64,000 bases of DNA from Armatimonadota bacterium (GTDB taxonomy: Bacteria > Armatimonadota > Fimbriimonadia > Fimbriimonadales > Fimbriimonadaceae). Made by a program: the position numbers and the translations under genes. Location: contig JAFDWR010000001.1 of NCBI GenBank assembly GCA_018268355.1, positions 215,961-279,960 on the forward strand. The letters run 5' to 3'. Positions 23,860 through 31,397 of the stretch are shown here, in pieces; the first letter of the stretch is position 1; the number at the start of each line of letters is the position of its first letter. The notes below the pieces were generated by a model. That model made no database searches, was not told the DNA's origin, and saw only the letters and a program-made list of their open reading frames with translations.

Positions 23860-25585
23860 TCGACTGTTGATCGCGGCGTGGGTGACGTTCTTGGTGCTGG
23901 TCGCGGCTTTGCCGCTGTACCGGACCTTCTTTGTGTACAGCGTGGACGGGGTGGCGGGGACGAGGTTTGCGGCAGGTGGTCCCGCAGAGCGATGGAAAAA
24001 TTCGACCGACCCGAAGATGCAGCTAGCCTACGCCCTCAGCCACGAGAACTACATCGGTGACAACGGCGGGCCTACTCCCAAGCCGCAGGAGAAGGCGAGC
24101 CCTTTGCTGAACTACATCTCGGCTCACCCAGAGAGCGTCGTTGCCAAGGCCTGCCTGGTCCGGACGGCAATCCGGACGGACAAGATCGACTCGGAGAAGT
24201 CCGTCGGCAGGGAGGACTGGCGCGCGCTTGCCCAGGCGTCCCTCAAAGTCTCGATCGAAATGGAGGCCAAAGAGCCTGAAAACTGGTTGTGGCGCATGGG
24301 GCGAGTCACCGCGCTTCGCTACCTCGGGCGTGCCGCTGAGGCCAAAGAAGCCTTCATGCGAAAGCCACTTCCGACCCACTACCACCAATTCGCAATGGCA
24401 GAGAGCGATGCTTATGCCGAGGCGGTTGCGCGAGACCGGCGATTCACCGGCAACCTGCCCCTGCTCGCCCTGCAGTGTTCAATCTTGTTCCCGCACTATT
24501 CGACCTACAAGGCCTTTATCAGAGATCTCGCTGCGTCGACGAAGCCTGATGATCCTGAGCGGGCGGTCGCTCTCAGCCTTTCCACTGCGATGATGATGGA
24601 TGGAGAAACCATCCTCGACCTGCTGGTCGGCATGGCGAATACGTCGCTTGCACTCATCGAGGATATGCGTTCGGATAGAAAGGCTCTAATGGACAAAGTC
24701 GGCGATTTCGAGGCAAGCAAGGAATACCAAAAGAATCGCCACCAACTCTTGCAGAAGGCGATCCGGGCTAAGGAGAACAAGTTTCGGCCGATCTTGGGCG
24801 ACGAACGATATGAGTTCGTGCTACGCGCTGCGGGCATGAAGCCCGAGGCGGGACTCATGAGCGGCTCAGAACCGACATATCTTCCTGGACTAGGCAACTA
24901 CATTATCGGCTTCGGGTGGGTCGCTGCGCTCGTTGGAGCGGTTGCGAGCGTTATTCCCACCGCCTGGAAACGTGCACAGAGCTTCGGCGCGATTTTAGTT
25001 CCGCTATCTTATTGGGTAGGTGTTGAGTTCGCGATTTCTGCACCGCCACAACGTAACGGAGCCGACATTCTCAGTTTTGAAATTCCTGCTCTCGGACATC
25101 CCTGGCAGATTCCCGTCTTTGTGACGCTGCTCATCCCCCTCGTGATGCTCATCAAGCTCCGCACGGTCAAGGAACTCTGGCCGATCCTCGCCGGGCTGGT
25201 TGGGCACCTCGTCCACTGGAAGATGTCCCAGGCCTTCAACCCGCCGCTCCTGATCACCGTCGGCGGCGCATGCCTGCTAATGAGCTACTGGGCGTTTTGG
25301 GGTCGAAAGGAGGGTCTCCAGCCGGTGGTGGCGGGGGTCTTCACCCTCATCATGGCCTCGCTCGGCGTGTTCTACCAAGGAAGCAACTGGATCCTCGGCC
25401 TCTTCGCGGTCCTGCTGACCTGGCAAGCGGTTGCGAACAAGTCCGCCGCGCGAAACTGGGCACTCGGGCTGGGGCTCGCCGCCTTCGTGACCGGTCTCGC
25501 CGTCGCGCGCAAAGGTGACGCCGACCTCGCTCACTGGCTCGACCCCGACAAGGCCGCGATTGCGAAGATGCGCTCAGGGATCTGA
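23849..25585 (+). CDS. Large membrane protein of the sigma locus, paralogue 1
   Basis: The product has about 578 residues. One N-terminal helix is followed by about 330 residues of TPR-like helices (AKEPENWLWRMGRVTALRYLG), then about eight hydrophobic helices. The C-terminus WALGLGLAAFVTGLAVARKG...AKMRSGI closely matches the next gene (WSLAIGLVSAIVGLFVAAKG...AQMRAGN). The GTG start at 23849 has GGAGGGTGA just upstream inside the preceding gene, which it overlaps by 11 bases. The family is unknown to me. Coupling to the sigma gene suggests a role in sensing or in the envelope. Confidence 0.8.
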   Translation: MRVSRLLIAAWVTFLVLVAALPLYRTFFVYSVDGVAGTRFAAGGPAERWKNSTDPKMQLAYALSHENYIGDNGGPTPKPQEKASPLLNYISAHPESVVAKACLVRTAIRTDKIDSEKSVGREDWRALAQASLKVSIEMEAKEPENWLWRMGRVTALRYLGRAAEAKEAFMRKPLPTHYHQFAMAESDAYAEAVARDRRFTGNLPLLALQCSILFPHYSTYKAFIRDLAASTKPDDPERAVALSLSTAMMMDGETILDLLVGMANTSLALIEDMRSDRKALMDKVGDFEASKEYQKNRHQLLQKAIRAKENKFRPILGDERYEFVLRAAGMKPEAGLMSGSEPTYLPGLGNYIIGFGWVAALVGAVASVIPTAWKRAQSFGAILVPLSYWVGVEFAISAPPQRNGADILSFEIPALGHPWQIPVFVTLLIPLVMLIKLRTVKELWPILAGLVGHLVHWKMSQAFNPPLLITVGGACLLMSYWAFWGRKEGLQPVVAGVFTLIMASLGVFYQGSNWILGLFAVLLTWQAVANKSAARNWALGLGLAAFVTGLAVARKGDADLAHWLDPDKAAIAKMRSGI

Positions 25586-25642
25586 GCGCGAGCGGGGGAG
25601 AGTGAACGATCCGGCCTTCGTTTCCACACTATGTAGGTGGGG

Positions 25643-27391
25643 ATGAAGGTCGGGCGTTGGCTGGGGATTGGCTGGTTGATCGTGATCGTGGTGCTGCTCA
25701 CGGTGCCGCTCACGGTGCCGCTGTTCCGGTTCTTCACCGTCTTCGCGCTCGACACCTCGATCCGGACCGAGTTCGGGCGGCTCGGGTCGATCTCGGAGAG
25801 GTGGCTGGCGTCGAAGGACCAGCGGGTCCGCCTCGCGGGGGCTGCGCTCCGTGCGAACGTGTATCGCCCTGAGAAGCCTTCTGCAGAGGCGAACAGCGGG
25901 CTTCTCGCGTATCTCAAAGACCACCCAGATGATCCGCTTGCCACTGCAGTCTTGCTTCGTAACGCCTTCGGGACCTATGCGGAACAAACAGAGCGCAAGA
26001 TGGTTCCCGAAGGTCAACCTTTCTTCAATTCGCTCATCGAAACGGCCAGACGGATGCAAAAGCGCTACCCGGATAACTGGTTCTGGCGATTCCGGCTTGT
26101 TGCGATGCTGCGCGAACAGAGGAAGTTTGCCGAAGCCCACGACGCGTTCGTGCAGAGACCCTTTCCGAACTCGTTCAACTCCTTTGTTCGCGAGGAGCAG
26201 AACCTGACGTTGGAAGCCGCAGATCAGGACTGGATCGGCCAAAGTCACCTCTCGAAACCCTATTTCGAAGAATTGATGGCCAGTCGCGGTTGCGAACCGG
26301 GCCGGAGGTTCCTCGAAGAGGTCATCTCGATCTCCGACCCCGGTGATGAAGTTCGTGCCGCGGCTATCTCACTTGCGGGGGCAATGGCCGCCGACAGTCA
26401 GGTGCGCGTGGAAGTTGATACGGGTCGAGATCTTCTTGGCTCGGCGCTCTGGGAGGGCATCGAGTTCGAGCGCCAGAAGTTCGACGTTGAGGTCTACCAA
26501 GGTTTGGCTACGGGTTACTTCAAAGCTCAGAATCAAAAGGCTTACGAAAACGTGTTGAGGGCGCTCGAGGCTCGTTTACGACCCAAGATAGGTGATCGCC
26601 AATTCCAACGGGCCATCAAGGCGGCACGGCTCAACTACCAATGGTCCGAACCCTGGCCAGAAGAAAGAACCCAGCTGTGTGGTTTAGGTGCCCTGTTGAT
26701 CCAGATTGGGTTGGCGATGGCCGTACTCGGGACGATCTTGAGTCGAGTGCCAAACTTGTGGCCGAGAATGCTGGGCTGGGGCTGGATCCTCATCCCCGCA
26801 TGTTTCCTCATCGGTCTTTGGGCGACCAAGAACCTACTGGGATTCAGTGAGTACGGGATCGATATCTATCCAAGTGCGTACGGAGAAGAGAATCTTGATG
26901 CGAGGTTACCGAGCTCGTCGGTGGTGTGCCTGGTCGTCCCTCTCGTGTTTCTCTACCAGAAGCGAAAGCCGCCCGCCCTCTGGTTTGCCGTCCTCGGCTT
27001 CATCGCAGCTGCCGCCATTGCGGCTGAAGTTTGGTGGGGCACTCCAATGCTGGCAGAACTTGAAGCCAGCTTGACGCTGGGGCTTCTTGGCTATTTCGCA
27101 CTGTTCGACCGCAAGCAAGGAGCGCAGCCAGTCGTCATTGCGGTGGCGACGTTTGCGCTAGGAGTCTTCATCCACGGCTATCAGGGGTGGTCCTACATCG
27201 TCTTGCTTCTCGCCTTCGCCGGTGTTTGGCAGCTCACCACAAACAAGGTGGCGGCGAGGAACTGGTCTTTGGCGATTGGGCTCGTGTCGGCGATTGTGGG
27301 ACTCTTCGTGGCCGCAAAAGGTGACGACGAAATGAAGGCCTGGAACGAGGAACAGAAGATGATCGTCGCCCAGATGCGCGCGGGGAACTAG
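25643..27391 (+). CDS. Large membrane protein of the sigma locus, paralogue 2
   Basis: The product has about 582 residues and the same plan as its upstream neighbour: an N-terminal helix (IGWLIVIVVLLTVPLTVPLF), TPR-like helices with KRYPDNWFWRFRLVAMLREQ, then about eight membrane helices and the shared C-terminal block. The two genes are tandem duplicates that have diverged strongly. GTAGGTGGGG precedes ATG 25643; a GTG two codons earlier is possible. It is probably the last gene of the sigma-factor transcript. Confidence 0.8.
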   Translation: MKVGRWLGIGWLIVIVVLLTVPLTVPLFRFFTVFALDTSIRTEFGRLGSISERWLASKDQRVRLAGAALRANVYRPEKPSAEANSGLLAYLKDHPDDPLATAVLLRNAFGTYAEQTERKMVPEGQPFFNSLIETARRMQKRYPDNWFWRFRLVAMLREQRKFAEAHDAFVQRPFPNSFNSFVREEQNLTLEAADQDWIGQSHLSKPYFEELMASRGCEPGRRFLEEVISISDPGDEVRAAAISLAGAMAADSQVRVEVDTGRDLLGSALWEGIEFERQKFDVEVYQGLATGYFKAQNQKAYENVLRALEARLRPKIGDRQFQRAIKAARLNYQWSEPWPEERTQLCGLGALLIQIGLAMAVLGTILSRVPNLWPRMLGWGWILIPACFLIGLWATKNLLGFSEYGIDIYPSAYGEENLDARLPSSSVVCLVVPLVFLYQKRKPPALWFAVLGFIAAAAIAAEVWWGTPMLAELEASLTLGLLGYFALFDRKQGAQPVVIAVATFALGVFIHGYQGWSYIVLLLAFAGVWQLTTNKVAARNWSLAIGLVSAIVGLFVAAKGDDEMKAWNEEQKMIVAQMRAGN

Positions 27392-27396
27392 CCGAC

Positions 27397-27519
27397 CTAC
27401 GGCAGGTCGATGACGTGATCAACTGCGGTCATCGCATCGAGGATCGAGAACTTCGCCGCCTTCGTGGGGCAAGCCACCACGAGTCCGAGCGCGAAAACGA
27501 GGAACGCGATCCATTTCAT
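27397..27519 (-). CDS. Small putative lipoprotein (40 residues)
   Basis: A 40-residue frame begins MKWIAFLVFALGLVVAC, which is a compact lipoprotein signal with Cys 17, followed by PTKAAKFSILDAMTAVDHV. Codon use is GC-rich at third positions like its neighbours. There is no strong ribosome binding site. It is convergent with the large membrane-protein gene, six bases from its stop. It may be real, but the evidence is only the signal and codon bias. Confidence 0.45.
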   Translation of the reverse strand: MKWIAFLVFALGLVVACPTKAAKFSILDAMTAVDHVIDLP

Positions 27520-27580
27520 AGCCACATTGTAAACGAGATCATCAAGACTTTTAGTTCGAAGTCCCTATGTTCCTGCGAGA

Positions 27581-27615
27581 TGTCCGAAATATCCGCGACC
27601 GGGAAAATTCGGACA
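27581..27615. promoter_or_regulatory. Inverted repeat upstream of the GlxA-type regulator
   Basis: TGTCCGAA (27581-27588) and TTCGGACA (27608-27615) form a perfect 8-bp inverted repeat with a 19-base spacer. The right arm ends two bases before TAAGTT (27618-27623), the likely -10. An operator for autoregulation of the following AraC-family gene is the simplest reading. Confidence 0.5.
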
Positions 27616-27629
27616 GGTAAGTTGGGGGC

Positions 27630-28637
27630 ATGAAACGACGGGTCGGATTCTTTATCTTCGACGGCATGACGTCGCTCGACCTTACGGGGCCACAAGACGC
27701 CTTCATGAACGCGATTCGGCAGGACGGATCGAGCGCTTATGAGACGGTCACCTATGGCATTGACCACCGCCCGGTGCGATGTGAGAGCGGGCTGCGCGTG
27801 GTTCCTGATGCGAGCCTGGAGCAGGCTCGCGACCTGGACACGTTCATCATTCCCGGCGGCGCAGGCCTGCGGGAGCCGAATGGCTCGGCAGCCCTCATCG
27901 CTTGGCTCACCCGGGCCGAACCTCGCATCCGGCGGGTGGCCTCGGTCTGCACGGGCGTGTTTCCGCTCGCGATGTCGGGAATGCTCGACGGTCGAAAGGC
28001 GAGCACTCACTGGCGATTTGCCCGCGAGCTCCAAAGGCGGTTCCCAAAGGTGAAAATCGAGGTCGAGCCGATCTTCACAGTGGACGGGAAGTTCTGGACT
28101 TCGGCGGGATGCACGGCGGGGATCGACATGTCGCTCGCGATGATCGAGGCCGACCTCGGCCACGAGATGTCACTCGAAGTGGCGCGCGAGCTGGTCGTTT
28201 ATCTCAAGCGCCCCGGAACCCAGTCCCAGTTCTCGTCGCCGCTGAAGGCCCAGGTGCGGGCGACGGAGGACCTTCCGGGAATCGAGGATTTCATCCTCGC
28301 GAACTTGAGCGGGGACCTCAACCTCGAGATTCTCGCCGAGAAGTGCTCGATGAGCGTGCGCCAGTTTGCGCGGCTCTTCCAAAGGACCTTCCATGAGAGC
28401 CCGGCCAAGATGATCGAGGCACTGCGATTGAACCATGCGAAGCTGCTGCTTTCGAACTCGAAGGTGTCAATCTCGTCGGTGGCGATGGCGTGCGGCTTTC
28501 ACAACAGCGATTCGTTCCGGCGGGCGTTCGCGCGCCGGTTCGGCATCACGCCCTCGGACTTCCAGGAGTCATTTTCGGCTCGGAACCTGGACCGTCGGCT
28601 AAACTCGGGCGGTGAAGCTCTGGCGGGCAAGGCCTAA
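27630..28637 (+). CDS. GlxA-type transcriptional regulator (DJ-1/PfpI plus AraC HTH)
   Basis: The 335-residue product has an N-terminal DJ-1/PfpI-like domain (VGFFIFDGMTSLDLTGP, nucleophile-like Cys in ASVCTGVFPLAMSG) and a C-terminal AraC pair of helix-turn-helices (MSVRQFARLFQRTFHESPAK, then VAMACGFHNSDSFRRAFARR). Such regulators sense small ligands and activate nearby genes. TAAGTT ends six bases before the ATG. Its stop overlaps the apbE-like gene by 26 bases, so both are probably on one transcript. Confidence 0.92.
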   Translation: MKRRVGFFIFDGMTSLDLTGPQDAFMNAIRQDGSSAYETVTYGIDHRPVRCESGLRVVPDASLEQARDLDTFIIPGGAGLREPNGSAALIAWLTRAEPRIRRVASVCTGVFPLAMSGMLDGRKASTHWRFARELQRRFPKVKIEVEPIFTVDGKFWTSAGCTAGIDMSLAMIEADLGHEMSLEVARELVVYLKRPGTQSQFSSPLKAQVRATEDLPGIEDFILANLSGDLNLEILAEKCSMSVRQFARLFQRTFHESPAKMIEALRLNHAKLLLSNSKVSISSVAMACGFHNSDSFRRAFARRFGITPSDFQESFSARNLDRRLNSGGEALAGKA

Positions 28638-29463
28638 GGTCCACTTACGGGCATACGAAGGGGTTCTCGGCACCAGCGCAGAGCTGGTCCTGCGCCTCGA
28701 CCCGAAGGTGGCGGCGGGGCCAATCTTCGACCGGATGCTCGCCGAAATCGACCGCTTGGTGGCGATTTTCTCGGTGTACGACCCCGATTCCGAGCTGATG
28801 CGCTGGCAGGCAACCTCGGGTCCCCAGGCCGTGAGCGAGCAACTTGCGCGGGTGCTCACCTTTGCCGAAGAGATGCGTGTTCGGACCGGTGGGGCATTCA
28901 ACCCTGCCGTGCAGTCACGCTTGGCGGACCCAGAAAGTGCGGTCGAGGTGCCTTCCGGGCCGACCTACTCGGTGGACCTCGCCGCGCTCACCGCAACCCG
29001 ACTCTCTGCCGAGCCGCTGACCCTCAATGGCGTGGCGAAGGGGGCGGTGATTGATGCAGCGGTCGAGGTGGCGATGCGCGAAGGGGCGGAAGGGGTCCTC
29101 GTGAACATCGGGGGCGACCTGCGGCAAGGCGGCAAGGCGCTTGCTCCGGTGGTCATTTCAGACCCGCGTTCGGGGGCGGAGAATGCCGAGCCGGTCGCTT
29201 CGTTGCCACCCACCTTGGGAGCATTCGCGACGAGCGGTGAATACCGCAGAGGGGAGCACATCGTTGGGTTCGATGATGGGCTCGCGAGCGTCACCGTCCT
29301 TGCGCCGACCGCGATGGAGGCGGACGCTTGGTCGACCGCGCTTGCCGCCTGTGAGTTTTCGCAGGCAAAATCTTTGGCCGAGGTGAACAACATCTCCTCG
29401 CTGCACGTCTTTTCCGATGGCAAGTTCTGGCTTAGTCCAGCTTGGGTGCTTAGTTTTCAATGA
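28612..29463 (+). CDS. apbE: FAD:protein FMN transferase (ApbE family)
   Basis: ApbE transfers FMN from FAD to a Thr/Ser of exported proteins. The 283-residue product has the family blocks MLAEIDRLVAIFSVYDPDSEL, SGPQAVSEQL, NGVAKGAVIDAAVEVA and VLVNIGGDLRQ, followed by a late DAWSTALAA. It starts with GTG 28612 inside the regulator gene. Unlike many ApbE proteins it lacks an obvious lipoprotein signal, so its cellular side is unclear. It overlaps the DUF2271 gene by ATGA. Confidence 0.9.
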   Translation: MKLWRARPKVHLRAYEGVLGTSAELVLRLDPKVAAGPIFDRMLAEIDRLVAIFSVYDPDSELMRWQATSGPQAVSEQLARVLTFAEEMRVRTGGAFNPAVQSRLADPESAVEVPSGPTYSVDLAALTATRLSAEPLTLNGVAKGAVIDAAVEVAMREGAEGVLVNIGGDLRQGGKALAPVVISDPRSGAENAEPVASLPPTLGAFATSGEYRRGEHIVGFDDGLASVTVLAPTAMEADAWSTALAACEFSQAKSLAEVNNISSLHVFSDGKFWLSPAWVLSFQ

Positions 29464-30050
29464 AGTCCTCTGATTCGCGCCTGTCGAGGCGTACCGTTTT
29501 GCAGGGAATGGCCACCGCCGTCCTCGCCTCGTCGTCTGCGCTGAGCTGGGCCTTTGGCAAGAAGAAAGGTCCTTCGTTCGACAGCCGCTTTGAACTCTCG
29601 ATTGACCTTGAGATTGCCTCCCAGGAGGGCTTCCGAGTTCACCGTCCGTATGTGGCGGTCTACATCGAGGATGCCCAAGGGCGCCCGGTCCGCACGATTG
29701 GCCTTTGGGTTCAGACCTCCCGCCGCGGCCCCCGCTGGATCCCCGACCTTCGCCGCTGGTTCCGCGGTGAGTCGTCGCGGAAGGAAGCGGATGGCGGCGA
29801 CCTTGTTCAGACCGTCAGCAGCGCGACGCGCGAGGCTGGAAAGTACAACCTCGTTTGGGACGGTAAGAACGACAAGGGCAAGGCGGTCGAGCAGGGCGAG
29901 TACACGGTTTACATCGAAGCGGCCCGCGAGCATGGCACCTATCAGCTGATCTCCAAAACGGTGAAGATTGGAACCAAGGCGTTCAAGGAAAAGCTGACCG
30001 GCAACATCGAGATCAAGGAAGCTTCGCTTGAGTTCCGCAAGCGAAAGTAA
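29460..30050 (+). CDS. DUF2271 domain protein with Tat-like signal
   Basis: The 196-residue product starts with a twin-arginine signal (SRRTVLQGMATAVLASS), then a DUF2271 domain: RPYVAVYIEDAQGRPVRTIGL, GRPNYTLTW-like KYNLVWDGKNDKGKAVEQG, and YTVYIEAAREHG. DUF2271 genes commonly neighbour apbE and PepSY-membrane genes in flavin-linked extracytoplasmic redox clusters, and the same order is seen here. Its biochemical role is unknown. It overlaps both neighbours (ATGA, and 23 bases). Confidence 0.88.
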   Translation: MKSSDSRLSRRTVLQGMATAVLASSSALSWAFGKKKGPSFDSRFELSIDLEIASQEGFRVHRPYVAVYIEDAQGRPVRTIGLWVQTSRRGPRWIPDLRRWFRGESSRKEADGGDLVQTVSSATREAGKYNLVWDGKNDKGKAVEQGEYTVYIEAAREHGTYQLISKTVKIGTKAFKEKLTGNIEIKEASLEFRKRK

Positions 30051-30654
30051 CCCCGCCAAGCCAAAAAAGGCGTTCAAGCACCGCTTCCACCAGTGGATGC
30101 GGTGGTTCCACCTTTATGCCTCAATGGTCACCTTCGTGATCGTCCTTTTCTTTGCCCTCACGGGCGTGACCCTGAACCATCCGGAATGGACCTGGGGCGG
30201 GGGAGAGAAGCAAACCTCAGTGGCCGGCGTCCTGCCGGAGAAAGCCGTTCGCGGCGAGACCGTCGACTGGTTCGTGGTGAGCGAGTATCTGCGCAAGACC
30301 CACAGCCTCCATGGGACGGCCTCGGAGAATCGAGTCGACAATGGCGAGGGATCGCTCTCCTATCGCGGCCCTGGCTACGCGGCGGAGGTCTATTTCAAGC
30401 TCGCTGACCGCAAGTACGAGGTTCGGATCACAACGCAGGGGTGGCTAGGGGTGATGAACGACCTCCATCGCGGCCGCGACAGCGGCAAACCCTGGAGCTG
30501 GGTCGTGGACGTGAGCGGGATTGTGCTCGCACTGGTGAGCCTCTCTGGGCTTGCGATTCTGTTCTTCTTGAAGAAGGCGCGGCTGAGCGGCCTTGCGTGG
30601 ACGGTGATGGGTCTGATCGCCACGTGTGGGCTGATCTGGCTCGCAACGAGATAG
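30028..30654 (+). CDS. PepSY-associated membrane protein
   Basis: The 208-residue product has the PepSY-TM pattern. The first helix is preceded by HQWMRWFHLYASMV with two histidines and ends in LTGVTLNHPEW. A soluble loop contains a PepSY-like block (YKLADRKYEV, WLGVMNDLHRGRDSG), and helices near 155-175 and 185-205 finish the protein. The His residues of WFHLY and DLHRG are placed to bind heme in related proteins. The start is TTG 30028 within the DUF2271 gene; the next ATG (residue 24) would delete part of the first helix context. Confidence 0.85.
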   Translation: MSSASESNPAKPKKAFKHRFHQWMRWFHLYASMVTFVIVLFFALTGVTLNHPEWTWGGGEKQTSVAGVLPEKAVRGETVDWFVVSEYLRKTHSLHGTASENRVDNGEGSLSYRGPGYAAEVYFKLADRKYEVRITTQGWLGVMNDLHRGRDSGKPWSWVVDVSGIVLALVSLSGLAILFFLKKARLSGLAWTVMGLIATCGLIWLATR

Positions 30655-30714
30655 GCGCGCGGGCCCGAGGCCCGACCCTCGGTCTCACTACGCTCGACCT
30701 CCGCCCCCGCGCGC
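30655..30714. terminator. Nested GC-rich inverted repeats between convergent genes
   Basis: Outer arms 30655-30663 and 30706-30714 are a perfect 9-bp match. An inner 6-bp hairpin (CCGAGG/CCTCGG, about 30664-30682) lies inside. There is no T-run. A terminator-like role is inferred from the convergent context. Confidence 0.4.
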
Positions 30715-30718
30715 TCGA

Positions 30719-31303
30719 CTACTCTGCCGACCCCAACACCGTCGACGTCCACTCCGATTGCTCTTCAATCGGAGTCTCCACCCACTGCCGCACCACCCGC
30801 AGCCACTGGATCCGCGCCCGGGTCTCGTAAACGATCGAGAGCGTCGCAAGCACTCCATAGTAGTCACCGATCAGCTCGTTCTCCTTCATCATCCGCTCGC
30901 CCGCCATGAGGTGCTCGGCGAGCGTTTCGAGGGTGGAATCGATGAACTTGAGCCGATCAGCCTGGGGAACCGCCGCGAGGAAGAAGAACCGAAGCCGCAC
31001 CAGGTCGGCGGTGTGGGCGACGTCGGCGAGGGGCACCGGCGGCGCGACCCATTCGCGGAGGAGCTCCAGCCCCGACGGGCTCACCTCAATGCGTTGATCT
31101 TCGTGTTGGATCAGCAGGCCGATTGCGATGAGCCGGTTCGACACCGAGTAGGCGGTGCCCGCCCGCGACTTGTAATAGCTCGAACCCGACAGCGAGAGCT
31201 CCTTCATGATCGCGTAGATCGTGCAAGGCCCTCGAAGCCAGGTCAGGCCAAGCACACTCATCTCGATCGTCGAGAGCTTTCGGTTCGGTTTGCGCGACGC
31301 CAT
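30719..31303 (-). CDS. PadR-family transcriptional regulator
   Basis: The 194-residue product has a PadR winged helix (STIEMSVLGLTWLRGPCTIYAIMKE split as two helices, then YSVSNRLIAIGLL) and a helical C-terminal dimer domain. PadR proteins repress neighbouring genes until a ligand binds. I chose ATG 31303 because a promoter TTGGCA-17-TAAGAT ends seven bases upstream. An in-frame ATG at 31339 lies in that promoter. A PadR-type operator sits in the divergent intergenic region. Confidence 0.9.
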   Translation of the reverse strand: MASRKPNRKLSTIEMSVLGLTWLRGPCTIYAIMKELSLSGSSYYKSRAGTAYSVSNRLIAIGLLIQHEDQRIEVSPSGLELLREWVAPPVPLADVAHTADLVRLRFFFLAAVPQADRLKFIDSTLETLAEHLMAGERMMKENELIGDYYGVLATLSIVYETRARIQWLRVVRQWVETPIEEQSEWTSTVLGSAE

Positions 31304-31310
31304 CCGCACG

Positions 31311-31339
31311 ATCTTAACAGCAAAGGGAAAAGTTGCCAA
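31311..31339 (-). promoter_or_regulatory. Promoter of the PadR gene (leaderless)
   Basis: On the minus strand TTGGCA (31339-31334) and TAAGAT (31316-31311) are 17 bases apart. The predicted first transcribed base falls at or next to the ATG at 31303. Confidence 0.65.
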
Positions 31340-31356
31340 CGAGGGAACTTGCTTGG

Positions 31357-31386
31357 GTTACAATGTCGAATATTACACATTGTAAC
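31357..31386. promoter_or_regulatory. PadR-type operator
   Basis: GTTACAATGT (31357-31366) and ACATTGTAAC (31377-31386) form a perfect 10-bp inverted repeat with a 10-base spacer. The inner ATGT...ACAT matches the known PadR-family operator core. It lies between the divergent padR-like and PDZ-hydrolase genes, 12 bases from the latter's ATG, so the regulator probably represses the hydrolase and may control itself. Confidence 0.75.
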
Positions 31387-31397
31387 AAGTGACTCCT

